Below, piece by piece: positions 24,801-37,336 of a DNA stretch of 64,000 nt. The stretch is from contig NC_041787.1 of assembly GCF_900090045.1 (NCBI RefSeq), positions 2,353,001 through 2,417,000 of the forward strand, in the 5' to 3' direction. This DNA is from Plasmodium malariae. Taxonomy: Eukaryota; Apicomplexa; Aconoidasida; Haemosporida; Plasmodiidae. The first letter of the stretch is position 1; each line of letters starts with the position of its first letter. Below the pieces are notes generated by a model. The model did no database searches. It saw only the letters and a program-made list of their open reading frames with translations, and was not told where the DNA came from. Position numbers and translations under genes: made by a program.

Positions 24801-25240
24801 AAATAAAAATATGATATACTATTATAGTATAAGTACGATAAAACATATATTTACATGTGTAGAGATATATATTAAGTATAATTCTAAAACATTTGTTTTT
24901 GATAAGTTTTTAATGTATATGTGTTTATATGTGTATGTGTGATTGTGTTTATAAATAATGGTATTTTGGTAGATTGGGCTTTACTAGTAAATAAGTCGCG
25001 CACTGTGTAAATAAACGTGGAAATAGATAACACTTTAATGAAATATGTTAATATAAGTGTTAATACAGATTTTAAAAAAATTTAATACAAATTTAGTTTA
25101 TTAGTTGCATTTTTAAACGCATAACTAAAATTAATAACTTTTTTTGTATTATAAAACAGTTTACAAATAGAATAATATTTTACAAATACGATAATTTTTA
25201 ATTTTAATTTTTGTATCTGTAAAAAATTATTCTATAATAG
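21846..25240. other. Non-coding block, left part of the gene-free subtelomeric region
   Basis: There is no intact gene. A patch at about 22680-22830 is richer in G+C and reads on the minus strand as short basic, Arg/Glu-rich pieces (RNTEKTDNMEIIRKHTKRRR), so it may be a fragment of a former exon. A T24 run is near 23420. From about 23950 the sequence gains GGG/CCC-containing elements, including the hairpins at 24412-24464. Confidence 0.5.
24412..24464. repeat. Two adjacent inverted repeats (hairpins)
   Basis: AGGTAAT at 24412-24418 pairs with ATTACCT at 24437-24443, with an inner GGGG/CCC that can extend the stem. Two bases further on, AAAAATAGG (24446-24454) and CCTATTTTT (24456-24464) form a perfect 19-base palindrome around one C. 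In DNA this poor in G and C, two GC-containing stems side by side are unusual. No function is known to me. Confidence 0.7.
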
Positions 25241-28020
25241 CTGATCCTCAACCGGATGTGCATCGAAAAAATTTGTAATAATAATATTGCAATGTTTTAA
25301 GTAGTTGTATTGTCGGTATATAAAATAGAATAACAAATTTATCGAAATACACATTAAAGTTGAAAATTGTGAAAAATTTAGAATAGATCAAAGTAAATAA
25401 TGCTTTAAAATATATTTTTATTTTACTCCTATTTTTATGAGATATGTAGATATGATACCTTCTTTGTTTTGATTTGGACGATTTAATAAAAATTAACCAT
25501 TACAAAGAAGGTACACATAAATTTGTACGCAGAATAAATAGTATACATTATGGCACATAATTATATAATATACCATTATCCAATATTGTGTAATTTTCCA
25601 TTTTTTACAATTAAAAAAGGGTGTGTGTTCATATATATATTAGGAAAACTGTTAACAAATGCATATAATTTCAGAAAGTCGTTATTCGCTTTTATTAATT
25701 TAAATAGTGACCTTTTTACGGTAGTTACAAGGAAATGTTATACTTATTATACTTGATAACTTTTACGTAGATTCATTGGAATAACAATTTTATTGAATCC
25801 ACACATAAATGTAGAAATGTAAGATGATAATGTTAAATGCACATCTTACAAATTTGCTTTAAAAAACCATTATTTTATTGCAAATTTTGCGTAGTATGTG
25901 GTAACTTCTTTTTTGCGTAGGATCAGTAGATTTGTATAAATCCTAATCACTACAAAAAAAAGAATGCATATATGAATTTGTAAACAAAATGAATAATTTT
26001 TATGACCCATTATTATATAATATACCATTATCTAATATTGTATAATTTCCCAATTTTTACTAATAAAAAAGGGTGTGCGCTTATATAAATTAGGAATGCT
26101 GTTACAAAAAGCGCGTCAATCTAATAAATTTGTTATTTGTTTTTAATTAATTAATTTTTAATTATTTAAAAACTGACCTTCTTACCGCAAGTACAAGGAA
26201 ATGTTTTAATGGGCATTGTGCATAATACTTGATACTAACGGTAGATTAATTGGAATAACAAATTTATTAGAAAATACATTTATGCTTTGTGAGAAAATTG
26301 TAAAAATAGTGTGTGCTTAATTGCTGAAGATCTCTTTCTATTATGAAACAGTTTTTAACTTAATATGCCATATAGATCAGTTATTAAATAATTATTTATA
26401 TATATACAGATAGATAATATATTATATAAGCGAAGATATTATAATTTCTTAGCATATTGAATAATATTTTTCTGTACTATGATATATATGGGGTGTGTAC
26501 TAACGATACTTTTTTTGAGGTTCTTATAAAAATTAGAATTTAGTTTTGTCTATATTTTTACTAAGTACTCAAAAATATATGTTTGTTATATGTAACAACT
26601 AATAAATTTATTACATTTTGAAATAAATCTTATTTTGTTGTTTTGTAGTTTGAAAAACTGAACTTTTATTGACTAATAAATAGTACAAAATAATACAATT
26701 TATTGCATTTTAAAATAATTGTTATTATTTTATATTTATTTATTAGTAGCTTAAAAACTAATATCAAACAACTAATAAATAATTAATAATATTTCTACTA
26801 CATTTTGAAATAATTATTATTTCTTGGTAAAATTTAGTTTTGAAGCTGTAAATAAACAGAACAGTTAAATGATACGTAACCGTCTTTGAGGTGTAGTCTT
26901 GAAATATTAGCAGACCAAAATAGGATTGCGCTTATAAATGCGGACAGAATTATAATATGATACATGTTAAGGATTATTGAAGATTAGTTTTTCTATATAT
27001 CCTTTTCAGGTCGTTCTTCTGTTTATTAAATAAGAGTCGTATCATAAAATGAGGAAGATCTAGTTGTTTTTGCGTATTATTAATAAAAACGAACTGTTTA
27101 TAAGTAATTGAACAACTGTGACTAGCCTTTTTCTTAAGGGGTAGTTAGTATATAATATAGTATACTTATAATATTTATAATGGATTAATTAGTATAACAA
27201 TTATTGCGAAATTGTATATATAAATCCGGGTTAGTTCAAAAATTAAGGTGTTTTAACAACAAATTACATCTATTTTGAATTATTTTGAAAAATTCGTTTT
27301 TACATAGTGCGCGGCTATATTTATTTGTAAAATTTACAATATCAATTTACCTAAAATTTAAGAACACACAAGAAAATATAGTAATTACTTGTAGTTATTG
27401 TAATTTATAATATTTATCTATTAAGACATTAATTTTTTATGGCATATTTAATCAAATATTTTTTAAAATTATTGAAGTATGGATTATAATATATGCTAAA
27501 TATAAATGTATTCTTACGTATTTAAATATATAAACTGCATATAAAATATACATAGTATTGAATATTAAAACAAGATCAAGATCATAGCTAATAATATAAT
27601 AATGGTTTGTATTTCTGATATTCTATTTAATATATAGTCATATAAATCTGTATCATATGGAATTTTTTGTATAAGGAAAATATAGTATGGAAAGTTCTTT
27701 ATACGAAATATTTTAAAGAGTGAAGGAAGGACAAGTATTTTAAGCATAAAATTACGCATAATAGAAAAGAGTTTTAGGATTTAATTATTGTATTACTAAA
27801 TATATTTGTTTTTAGTATTAATAAGATTATAATATCTGTGAAAAGTAAGGATTACGAATAAAATTAATTATTTGAAAAAAAATTTTATTTTTATAATACC
27901 TGCATTGTTCACATATTAAAAGTAAAAATAGTTCCTATGAAAATTTACTATTAATACTTTACAAATGTATGGGGTACAATGTTGAATTAATTAGGATAAA
28001 AAAGTTAAGATAATGTAATG
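25241..28020 (+). repeat. Diverged subtelomeric block repeat, about five copies
   Basis: A module of the form GATTNATTGGAATAACAA followed by TTTATT recurs at about 25325-25345, 25771-25792, 26243-26268, 27182-27205 and 27984-28005, with growing divergence. The two best copies (about 25440-25850 and 25910-26300) match over most of their length, including an upstream TATAATATACCATTATC segment, an AAAAAAGGGTGTG element and a TACAAGGAAATGTT element. The spacing of best copies is about 470 bp. Copy 1 also carries a perfect 12-bp inverted repeat (25456-25467 with 25502-25513) that is only partly kept in copy 2. A 68-codon frame at 25550-25756 is not preserved in the second copy, so the unit looks non-coding. 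Confidence 0.6.
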
Positions 28021-28230
28021 AAATTAAGTAGGGTACATTATATATTAGGGGGTAATTCATATATTTTAAATTGTAAAGGTTGATTTCAAATAATAAATGT
28101 TGGTAAGATTTTGTTATTCAAAGAAAATTGTTTGAAGAATTTAATTTTATATGGTGGAGTAAATTAAATTATTTTTGGTGTGTATAATTGGTGTTAGTAC
28201 AAAAAAAGGAGTTGTCTGAAATACAGAAAT

Positions 28231-28696
28231 ATTACTTATTGGTGGGAAGGAAGACTGGTTAATTGGTTTAACAAAGATGGAATTACAATTATTACTTATT
28301 GGTGGGAAAGAAGACTGGTTAATTGGATTAACAAAGATGGAATTACAATTATCACTTATTGATGGGAAAGAAGACTGGTTAATTGGATTAACAAAGATGG
28401 ATTACAATTATTACTTATTGGTGGGAAAGAAGACTGGTTAATTGGATTAACAAAGATGGAATTACAATTATTACTTATTGATGGGAAAGAAGACTGGTTA
28501 ATTGGATTAACAAAGATGGATTACAATTATTACTTATTGGTGGGAAAGAAGACTGGTTAATTGGATTAACAAAGATGGATTACAATTATTACTTATTGGT
28601 GGGAAAGAAGACTGGTTAATTGGATTAACAAAGAAGGATTACAATTATTACTTATTGGTGGGAAAGAAGACTGGTTAAATAGATTAATAAGGACGG
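28231..28696 (+). repeat. 59/60-bp minisatellite, eight copies
   Basis: Copies start at 28231, 28291, 28351, 28410, 28470, 28529, 28588 and 28647. The spacings are 60, 60, 59, 60, 59, 59 and 59. The core is ATTACTTATTGGTGGGAAAG followed by AAGACTGGTTAATTGG. The length difference is one A in GGAATTACAA against GGATTACAA. The last copy drifts after about 45 bases. The unit is notably richer in G than the flanks. Confidence 0.97.
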
Positions 28697-29500
28697 TAAT
28701 ATAATAATGGTTAAAAAATAATAGTAGGAATGCGCTCTTTAAGTATTTATCCTGGAACTTGGAATATGGTAATAAAATGGAAATAACAATCAGCTTTATA
28801 GGAATTTAAGGGTTACTATAAAATTAGCAACTGTCTAACGTAGGAGGACCTATTTCTGGATAAAATATTTGAATTATATATATGTTTGTGAGTTTTTTTG
28901 TTGTTAATACCATTTGTTGTGATAGTTAAAAATTTTTTTAAATTTCACATTCGTGTAACAATCATAATAATATTTCGTTTTATTCATGTTTTTGCATTTT
29001 TTTTTTTATTATATGTTATGTGACTAATTTTATATATATATATATATAAATATAACACACAAAAGTAGAATAATATATTATTCTTTTTAATTAAATAAAT
29101 AAATATAAAAAATATTTAAAGTTTTAATTTTTATTAAATCTGCGGAAATAGATATAAAGTTAGTATGTCATGTCCCTGTTATAAATGTATATATGTTTAA
29201 ATGTATAAGGTTTTTTAAGAGAAGGTATAATTTTCCAATAAAGGTGTATAGGATATGTGCTATGTTAATAGATACATAGCAATGTGTATGTATCAAATTA
29301 CTACATAAAAATGTGAATGAAAATATTTTTAGGTATTATTCTGGGTTCTAAGTAGTGAGGTTCTTACATGAAAATGTCTTCGTAAAAAAGAAGTTTTGGT
29401 TAAACATGTTTTTAATTTTTTTTTATTTAAAAAAGGATGTTCCATATAAAAAAAGTTAATAAGAAAAAAAATTGGTTTTCATAAAGTAATAAATTTTTTC
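28697..29500. other. Spacer between two minisatellites
   Basis: About 800 bases of A+T-rich sequence with a TA tract near 29031-29046. No gene is seen. Confidence 0.6.
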
Positions 29501-29902
29501 CAGTAAATGTTCTTTATTAAATGTTCTTCAGTATATATTCTTCAGTAAATGTTCTTTATTAAATGTTCTTCAGTATATATTCTTCAGTAAATGTTCTTCA
29601 GTATATATTCCTCAGTATATATTCCTTAGTATATATTCCTCAGTATATATTCCTTAGTATATATTCCTCAGTATATATTCTTCAGTAAATGTTCTTCAGT
29701 ATATATTCTTCAGCATATATTCCTCAGTATATATTCCTCAGTATATATTCCTCAGTATATATTCCTCAGTATATATTCTTCAGCATATATTACTCAGTAT
29801 ATATTCTTCAGCATATATTCCTCAGTATATATTCTTCAGCATATATTCTTTAGTATATATTCTTCAGTATATATTCTTTAGTATATATTCTTCAGTATAT
29901 AT
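29501..29902 (+). repeat. 14-bp minisatellite, about 28 copies
   Basis: The unit is CAGTATATATTCTT, with variants CAGTATATATTCCT, CAGTAAATGTTCTT, TATTAAATGTTCTT and CAGCATATATTCTT. About 402 bases hold roughly 28.7 units. In the first 100 bases three variants alternate in a 42-bp higher-order pattern. Because 14 is not a multiple of three, no frame survives, so it is non-coding. It does not match the Plasmodium telomere repeat. Confidence 0.97.
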
Positions 29903-29979
29903 ATCTCCTTAACATTTTGTTGTTAAGTTGATAAAAAAGTTTTTTTTTTATATTTTTATGATTGCGATCGTGAAAGTAT

Positions 29980-30670
29980 TAAAAAAAGCACAAAGTGCAA
30001 GTTTTAAAGATCAATATTTTTCTTTTTCTTTTAATAATGTTTATATCAATTTTTATTTTTTTTATTATTTATCCTTATTATATAGAATTTTATAATTTTT
30101 ACACTTCAATGATTAGACTAATAAATAAAGTAATTAAAACAAGCATGTAAGTACAAGTTTTTAAAGATCAAATATTTTCATATTTCTTTTAATAAAAATT
30201 TCCTACAATAAATATATGTTATCATTAAATTCATATTTCTATAGAAGTCCATAAAAAAAATTATAAACATTATTTACTATTTTACAATTAAAGCACTAAG
30301 TAATATTTTGTATGTTTGAGTTGAAATAAAAGTTTAAACATATTATACTTATATGATTTTAGTTCATAAGTGTTTCGAAAAACGTAAGTGAAAGTGTTAA
30401 AGATCAATATTTTTTACTTTTGTTTTTAATAGTTTTTTTTTTATTGTGGAATTCATAATTTTTAAAATGCTAGTTTTCTCTGTGTAAAAAGCTAGTAGAA
30501 AAGAAAAGAGATTCATAATATTGCAAGTACAGGTAATATTTGCTATGTTTTAAGTTTATATAAAAGTTTATACATATTATACTTATATGGTTTTATTAGT
30601 CCATAAAGGTTTCAAAAAATCTATATAAGTGCCAGTTTTAAAGATCGATATTTTCCTATTGCTTAAAATA
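29980..30670 (+). repeat. Degenerate dispersed repeat with TTAAAGATCAATATTTT core, four copies
   Basis: The core occurs at about 30003, 30160, 30397 and 30636, each time preceded by AAGTG- or AAGTACAAG-like sequence. The last two copies share a longer upstream segment (AAGTTTAAACATATTATACTTATATG against AAGTTTATACATATTATACTTATATGG, at about 30331 and 30569), spaced about 238 bp. No coding frame is present. Confidence 0.7.
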
Positions 30671-31370
30671 ATATAGTTTTTGTATTATTTTTGAATTTTT
30701 ATTATGATGATATACATATATTATATGTATGTGTTAAATATATACAGTTTTTTGTAAAGGTAATATATATAAGTAGTATGCTTTAATTTAATACGTTTTT
30801 TTTATATGTATTTATATAAGTGCATAGTTTTTAATAATGCGTTTTTTTTCTAAGTATATATGTAAGTAAAAACCTTAACATACATGGTACCCTACTTTTA
30901 TTATTATATAGTAAAATACGTGTATACATATATATATATATATATTTATATAGCAATTTTTAATATAGCGTTAATTTATTTAAAATAATTTGACTGGAAA
31001 CTTATTATGATAAAGCGTTTTTTCTTAAATTCAATTTATTCTTATTGATAATTTTATTTTTGAAAATTATTTACATATATTTTTAAAAACATTTAAACTA
31101 TTATCTTCATTTATCAACAACAGTTATGTTATCATATGTAACACATATAATAGTACTATGATATATTACTATAAAAAGGACAAATTTGAATAGTTTTCTT
31201 TTTGTATTCTATAAATATCTGGGTTACAATTTGAAAGTAATATAACTTTAATGTTTTACTTTTATGGGTGATTAAATAAGAAGACTGAGAATGTGAAGTA
31301 CTTAATATATAGAAAAATATGCTGTATATATAATGTTAACACGGTACTTTTAATAACAAATAAAAAAACA

Positions 31371-31530
31371 AAGTAATAAAATAGCTATATATATAAACAC
31401 ATATGTGTATATATTATTTTACTAAGTAATAAAATAGCTATATATATAAATACATATTTTTATATATTATTTTGCTAAGTAATAAAATAGCTATATATAT
31501 AAATACATATTTTTATATATTATTTTATCA
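31371..31530 (+). repeat. 53-bp tandem repeat, three copies
   Basis: Copies start at 31371, 31424 and 31477, each with AAGTAATAAAATAGCTATAT at the start and a TATATATTATTTT end. The second and third are almost identical and the first differs at a few positions. The region is intergenic. Confidence 0.95.
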
Positions 31531-34500
31531 AGGTTAATTAAACTTTATAAAATTTAAGTGAACAGAAAAAAAAGAAAAATATCTATAAAAAATAAGGAAA
31601 AATATAATACTTGTTTTTTATTGATGAATAATTCATGCAAATTTTTCGTATTTTTAGTTTTAAAATACTTTATTTATGCAAAAATTTAAATACTTGTTTT
31701 ATGTACGCGTATGTCGCTTATTTGCATGCTGTATTTTATGGTTATTTTAAATAATTTTATGCATAAAAATAAGCTATGATAAAAATTGTGCATATTTATT
31801 TTACTATGTTTAAAAGATAAGAACAAGAGTTATATATATTGCGTTAATGTGTTACTTTCAGTTATTAGTGAAATACTCGGAAAATTTTATAGGAAAAAAA
31901 ATCTTAACAGATGTTTTTTTGTTAGTTTTTTTAGGTGGAATAAGTTGACAATATAAATGGAAATGAAATATAGGTTATATATTTTATAATACAGCGTATT
32001 ATAATTTTTTTTTAAAGGCTTTTAAAAGTTAAGAAAGAAAAAGATAAAATTTAAATTATATATAAAATACCTTCTGTAATTATGGCACATAATAACATAA
32101 TTATGAAACTGCATAATGTGTTATATAACATTTATTTTTATGCAGTGTTTTGCAACTTACATATAACATTATATAATAATATTTTAAGTATTCTATGATG
32201 GCAGTAATAATAGTTAAAAATTATATACATATAAAATTCCTTATAAAATTATTATACAATAATTGTAGTGTACATATAATTAGGTTTATTGGATATGTAA
32301 TAATATGTTATCACTTATTTAATCATATGTGTGACAATGAGTGAAAAAATGTAAGGTCGTTAAGATATTAACGTATATAAAAAAATTTTTTTTCGTAGTT
32401 TATTTAAAGGAGTGGAAACTAAGTGAGTTATGTAATAAAAATACTACATAATAAAAGGTAATTAAAGTAAAAATTGTTTAAGGATAATCCGATTTTTTTT
32501 TTATTTTCATGTTACATGTGTTTTTACTTTTTACTCATTATTTTTTAGTAATTAGTGTGAATTTATGAAAAATTTAGTTATGAACATTTTATTTAAAATA
32601 AAAAGTAAAAAATACTCATTTATGTGCATCATAAATATTATGCACCATGAATACATTTGAAATGAATTTGATAATTGACCGTATTTCAGTGATTTTAGGA
32701 ATAAATACTTTTCCTGTAAAGTTTTTATTAATATAATATATAGTTAACTTTTTAAAAATATTTTATTGATATTATTTATATAAAATAAAAGTATATAAGT
32801 TCTATTTTATTTGCAAAATTTACATAAAGTGAAATAATAAATTTTTTTAATATTTGCTATAGAAATATTTTTTTTTTTATAAAAAAAGAATTTAGTTAAG
32901 TATGATTTTGTGTTTATCAAATATATATTATAGCCGAATTCCTTTTTAAAGATGCATTTCATGCTTTGATTTTATGTGTTAAAATTGTGTATTTTCAAAA
33001 ATTTATGGTAATTTTATGGTATTATTTTTTATTTGGTTATATATTAGCATTGCTGGTAATATGTGCTTCATTGTTTTTAATATATACTAAATCGTATAAT
33101 GGAATCATTAAATTCTGTTTGAGTGTATTTAAATTATTAAAAAATATTTATTTCATATATTCAACTGGTTTATAGAGTATTATTAAGGTAATATAGAGAG
33201 ATGCTATATCAGTTAAGTGTGAGTGTCGAAATATATTTTTAATTCATGTGAGTAAATAACATTATTGCATTGTCTTGAAAGAACATCTTTCTAAAAAAAA
33301 AAAAAAATTTTAGAAGTATATTTTTTAATTTTTTAATTTTTTTTTAAAAAGAATATAATTTAATTATTATTTGTTATTTTTATATAGTACAATATATAAA
33401 TGAAATAAGCGGGAAAATATTTTGATAATATAGTAATATATGTTAATAATTATATTTGTTAAGTCAACTTATTTTTAATATTAATTGTATGCAGCTATTT
33501 AATACTGTGCTAATGTTATAAGAATAAACAAAAAATACGCATTAAACTTTTTTAATTTTCCGAGTAAAAAACAAAACAAAGAAGTTTTATAATATGTCAT
33601 GCATCACAAGTATAATTGTATAGAACAAAATCAAAATTTTCATACTTAATCATAATATTTGTAGAATATATTTTTACATATTATATATTATACGACGACG
33701 TTATTATCTCTATAATCTCTTACATTATTCCCTATATATTATACAAAGTGTTTATTTTATATGATATTAATTCTACTATTATAGCATAATATAAAAAGGA
33801 ATTGTTCAAATTAAATTGTGATAATTAGAATTAGTATTTTTAAAGCTAATAAGAATAATATAATGTACAGATTATATGTTGTTAAATTATATATTTTTAT
33901 GTATCTATAAATAATAAACTCATTTTATATGGGTGAATTTTTTATATTTTAAATTGCAGAGTAAAGCTATCAAGGGGGAATTAATAACTATGTCATGTTT
34001 TCATATATCAGCGAAAAGTTCTATTAAATTAAAATAATATTTTATGAATGATTATTATATCTTTCTTATTTAGATACATACAAAAAAAAGAAAAAAACTG
34101 TTCAGAATATTATTTTATAAACTTGAGTATTTAAAAATTTTCATAATTCCTTTTTTTTGTTTTGTGAATATTTTTTATAATAATATTTTAGGAGATTTAA
34201 CTTCTTATAAAATGCGTAAATAATTTGATAAGGTGTATATATAATAGTAGTAGCTATATTTATTGTGGTATCAGTAGCTATATTTTACTATATGTTTTTA
34301 AATTTTTTAGAAAATCTTTGTAAAAAGAAAAGAAATATTGTACTAAAAATAAAAAAAATTTAAGCTCATCTAAAATAAACAATGGAAGAAATAGCAATGA
34401 CATTTTTTTACATTGTTTTACATTTGTAACGAATGAATAAATAAAAACATATGGAATATATATATTAATGTTCAATCTCTATAATTATTTTGAAAGTAAT

Positions 34501-35055
34501 ATGTTTAATTTTTTTTAATTTGCTATTTTTGTATTAGTGCAGAAGTCAAAAAAATATGATCGTTTCTATTGCTTTCTTAATGGCTCCAAATTTTGTGGTT
34601 AAGGTGAAGTGAGAGAAGAAGAAAGTACACTGCATAATTATTTTATAAGTTTCCGTTTTATTGAAAGTAAAATATAGATACTTTCATTGATAAAAATATA
34701 ATGTGTTAATAGTTGATTAAACACAATAAATAATAAATTATATAAAGGATGTTATATTCATTTTAATATTGGTCCGTATATATATATATATATAGATATA
34801 CAAGGATTTTTTTAAATGTAGAGAATATTTTTTTATGTGATGGATGCCCCCCAAAAGTAATCGAAATTAAAAGTGATATATAGTTTGAAATTTCACAAGA
34901 ATAAATTTGTGTTGGTAGTAAATTATAACTTAATTGATTACTACGTTATACACATTTTAGAAAGAACAAAGAAAATGGCTAAAACATCATATAGAGGAAT
35001 AATACTAATAATTTATCTAATAACCTATTGCTTCATAAATATGTAATAAACTATT
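31531..35055. other. Gene-free region with exon-like scraps
   Basis: No intact gene. A hydrophobic 69-codon frame at 32966-33175 has no motif. Two short pieces after good acceptor sites look coding-like: 33960-34037 (starts SKAIKGELITMSCFHISAKS) and about 34541-34600 (starts KSKKYDRFYCFLNGSKFCG). They may belong with the PIR-like tail at 35056-35404 as remains of one multi-exon gene. Confidence 0.4.
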
Positions 35056-35404
35056 ATGGGATACTTTTTATATATTTCATTATTAACTGTGGTACAGTGC
35101 TTATTGATATATTTTTTCATGTTCTTCCTTTTTTATAAGGTAAATATAAATAGTTCCTTATATGTTATAGTGCATTATGTTACTTTATATATAACTTTGT
35201 TTCCATAAAAGGATAAAATTATGCATTATATGAATTAAATATATATATTATTTATTTATACATAATATCATTCCATTTTAGTCATGGTTTCATAAGAAAA
35301 TAAACAAGAAAAAAAATATCAATTATAATATATGTGAAGAATATATGAATGAACTAGTGCGTGCATGCATGTATCATGTTTCAAAATATGCCAACACAAA
35401 TTAA
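35056..35404 (+). pseudogene. 3' end of a decayed PIR-like surface-protein gene (TM exon plus cytoplasmic-tail exon)
   Basis: The exon-like piece 35056-35139 reads MGYFLYISLLTVVQCLLIYF and continues into FMFFLFYK, a single membrane span. It ends at a GTAAAT donor. After a 142-nt intron and a TTTTAG acceptor (to 35281), exon 35282-35404 reads SWFHKKINKKKNINYNICEE, then YMNELVRACMYHVSK and a TAA at 35402. The phase matches. A membrane span ending in YK, an intron, then SW-basic-KKK sequence is how Plasmodium PIR-type (and STP1-like) proteins end. Upstream in the same frame are two consecutive TAA codons (35044-35049), preceded by another hydrophobic stretch starting at 34975 (MAKTSYRGIILIIYLITYCF). 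No extracellular domain is found, so I call it a relic. A short two-exon membrane-protein gene is the alternative. Confidence 0.4.
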
Positions 35405-37336
35405 AGAAAAAGTGGATTAAATGTAGGTTATCATTTTATATATGATATTTACCTTGTGTCAGTGACACATTAAACATTAAATGAATAGTAACATAATAAT
35501 GAAAGTATATAAAATGAGTTTTATATAAAGTTCCATTAAATATAAAAAAAAAATTATATTTAATAAAATTGAAAAGTTCTTAAATTTTTATGAGACAATA
35601 GGCACTATGTATTAAAGAAAATTTTAATATATAGATCATACTTTAAGTTCATAAATATGTATCATAATGTAAATTCATATTCATCTTTTTATTAATTATT
35701 AAAACAGTTTAAATATTATTTTTTCATAAATTCTCACCTATTGAATGGATCAAGAAATGGACACTCTCATGTATAATACATTTATCTTGATATATAAAGA
35801 TCTTCTTTTATTATATCTATCTATATACATATAAAGTAATATAATATAGTGGAATAACAGAATAATATTATAATTATTAATTTCTTTTCTACCATTTTTG
35901 TAAATGAAATATTAAATCTTAAATATTATAATTTGCGTTCCCTTTTTCAGTTTAATAATATTTTTCGTTAGCAATTACTAAGTAATTTTTGTTATATGAT
36001 TATAATAATGTATTATGGTTATAATTATTTTAAAATAGTAATTCTGTTGAATAACACAGAGAACAATAATATAAGGATATACATATTATATTATTGTTAC
36101 GAAATATATTTTTCATATAACATTGTCAATTTAATTTAATATTATATGTTTTTTTTTTTTTTTTTTATATATATGTTATTATTAGTATGTGTTTCTAAAA
36201 CAACAAAATAATGTTATGAATTTGTTCTAAGACATTTTCATCCTACAAAAGAATGTATGAATAATTTTTGTGACGCTTAACAATATTATTCAATTTATTA
36301 ACAAATAATATTCTACATATATAGTTTATATTTGTACATATATTTCGATAGAAATGTTCTTGAAATTATTTCTTCTATTGTGCATAATGGATATTTACCA
36401 ATTTTATTATTATTATTAATTTTAATTTTAATATTTTTCTCTTTTTATTTTAATACATAAAAATATAAATTTATATTTATATGAATTAAATATGAATAGA
36501 TATTAAATAAGCGATTTCTTAAATATATATTATCAGTATTTAAATATGTATTTCAAGATATAAATAGTATATAATACTATAAAGATTTGTTACAGGAATA
36601 AAGCATTAAAATTTATCATATTTTTTTAAATATAAAAATTTTCATAAGTAATGTAATACGAAAAAGATAAAATTTATTTCGAAAAACGTATTAGATTTTA
36701 TGAATAAATTAATTTTTAGTTATTATGAATTATCTTATAGCTTGTATAATAGAATTTTTTTTCATTTATTCCTATAAATTTTAGCGTTTAATTCTAATAG
36801 ATTTTTTATAATATATAATTTTTATAAAATATTAGAAGTAATAGTAAGAAAAAGTCATTGAAACAAATAATTAAAAGACTCCACAGTACACATAAATATA
36901 TATAATATCCACATTTTATTACTTTTCATATTTTAAATAACATTTTCGAAAATTTTCGAAATAATATTTTTTTTCAAGACTTTTAATGATCATATTTTAT
37001 TTAATTTATATACTGTTAAATAATTAATTTATATATTTTGTATATTTATGAATAAACTCTTGTTAAACTATTTTAAGTTATGTTAACTTTTTGTAAATGG
37101 CATTATAATAAATATTTTAAATTACAATTTTGAAGTTATATTGTACTTATATATATATTTGGATTTGTTGAAAGTATGTTTCAGTTAGAATTTAAAGAAA
37201 TGTTAAAATTAATAATAAAGAAATTCAATAAAAATAGCTTCTTCCCTATCGGGTTTTATATTAATATACATTATTGTTAATTTTTTCATTACAAAATATA
37301 TAAGAATATTAAAATATAATATTAAAGATCTCTAAC
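35405..37336. other. Intergenic, A+T-rich
   Basis: This holds a T22 run near 36150 and scattered TATA tracts. No coding frame is supported. The last few hundred bases should contain the promoter of the exported gene that follows. Confidence 0.6.

Noticed and set aside
25550..25756. 68-codon frame starting MAHNYIIYHYPIL
   Set aside because: It lies in the block repeat, and the second copy at about 26000-26220 breaks the frame, so it is not under coding constraint.
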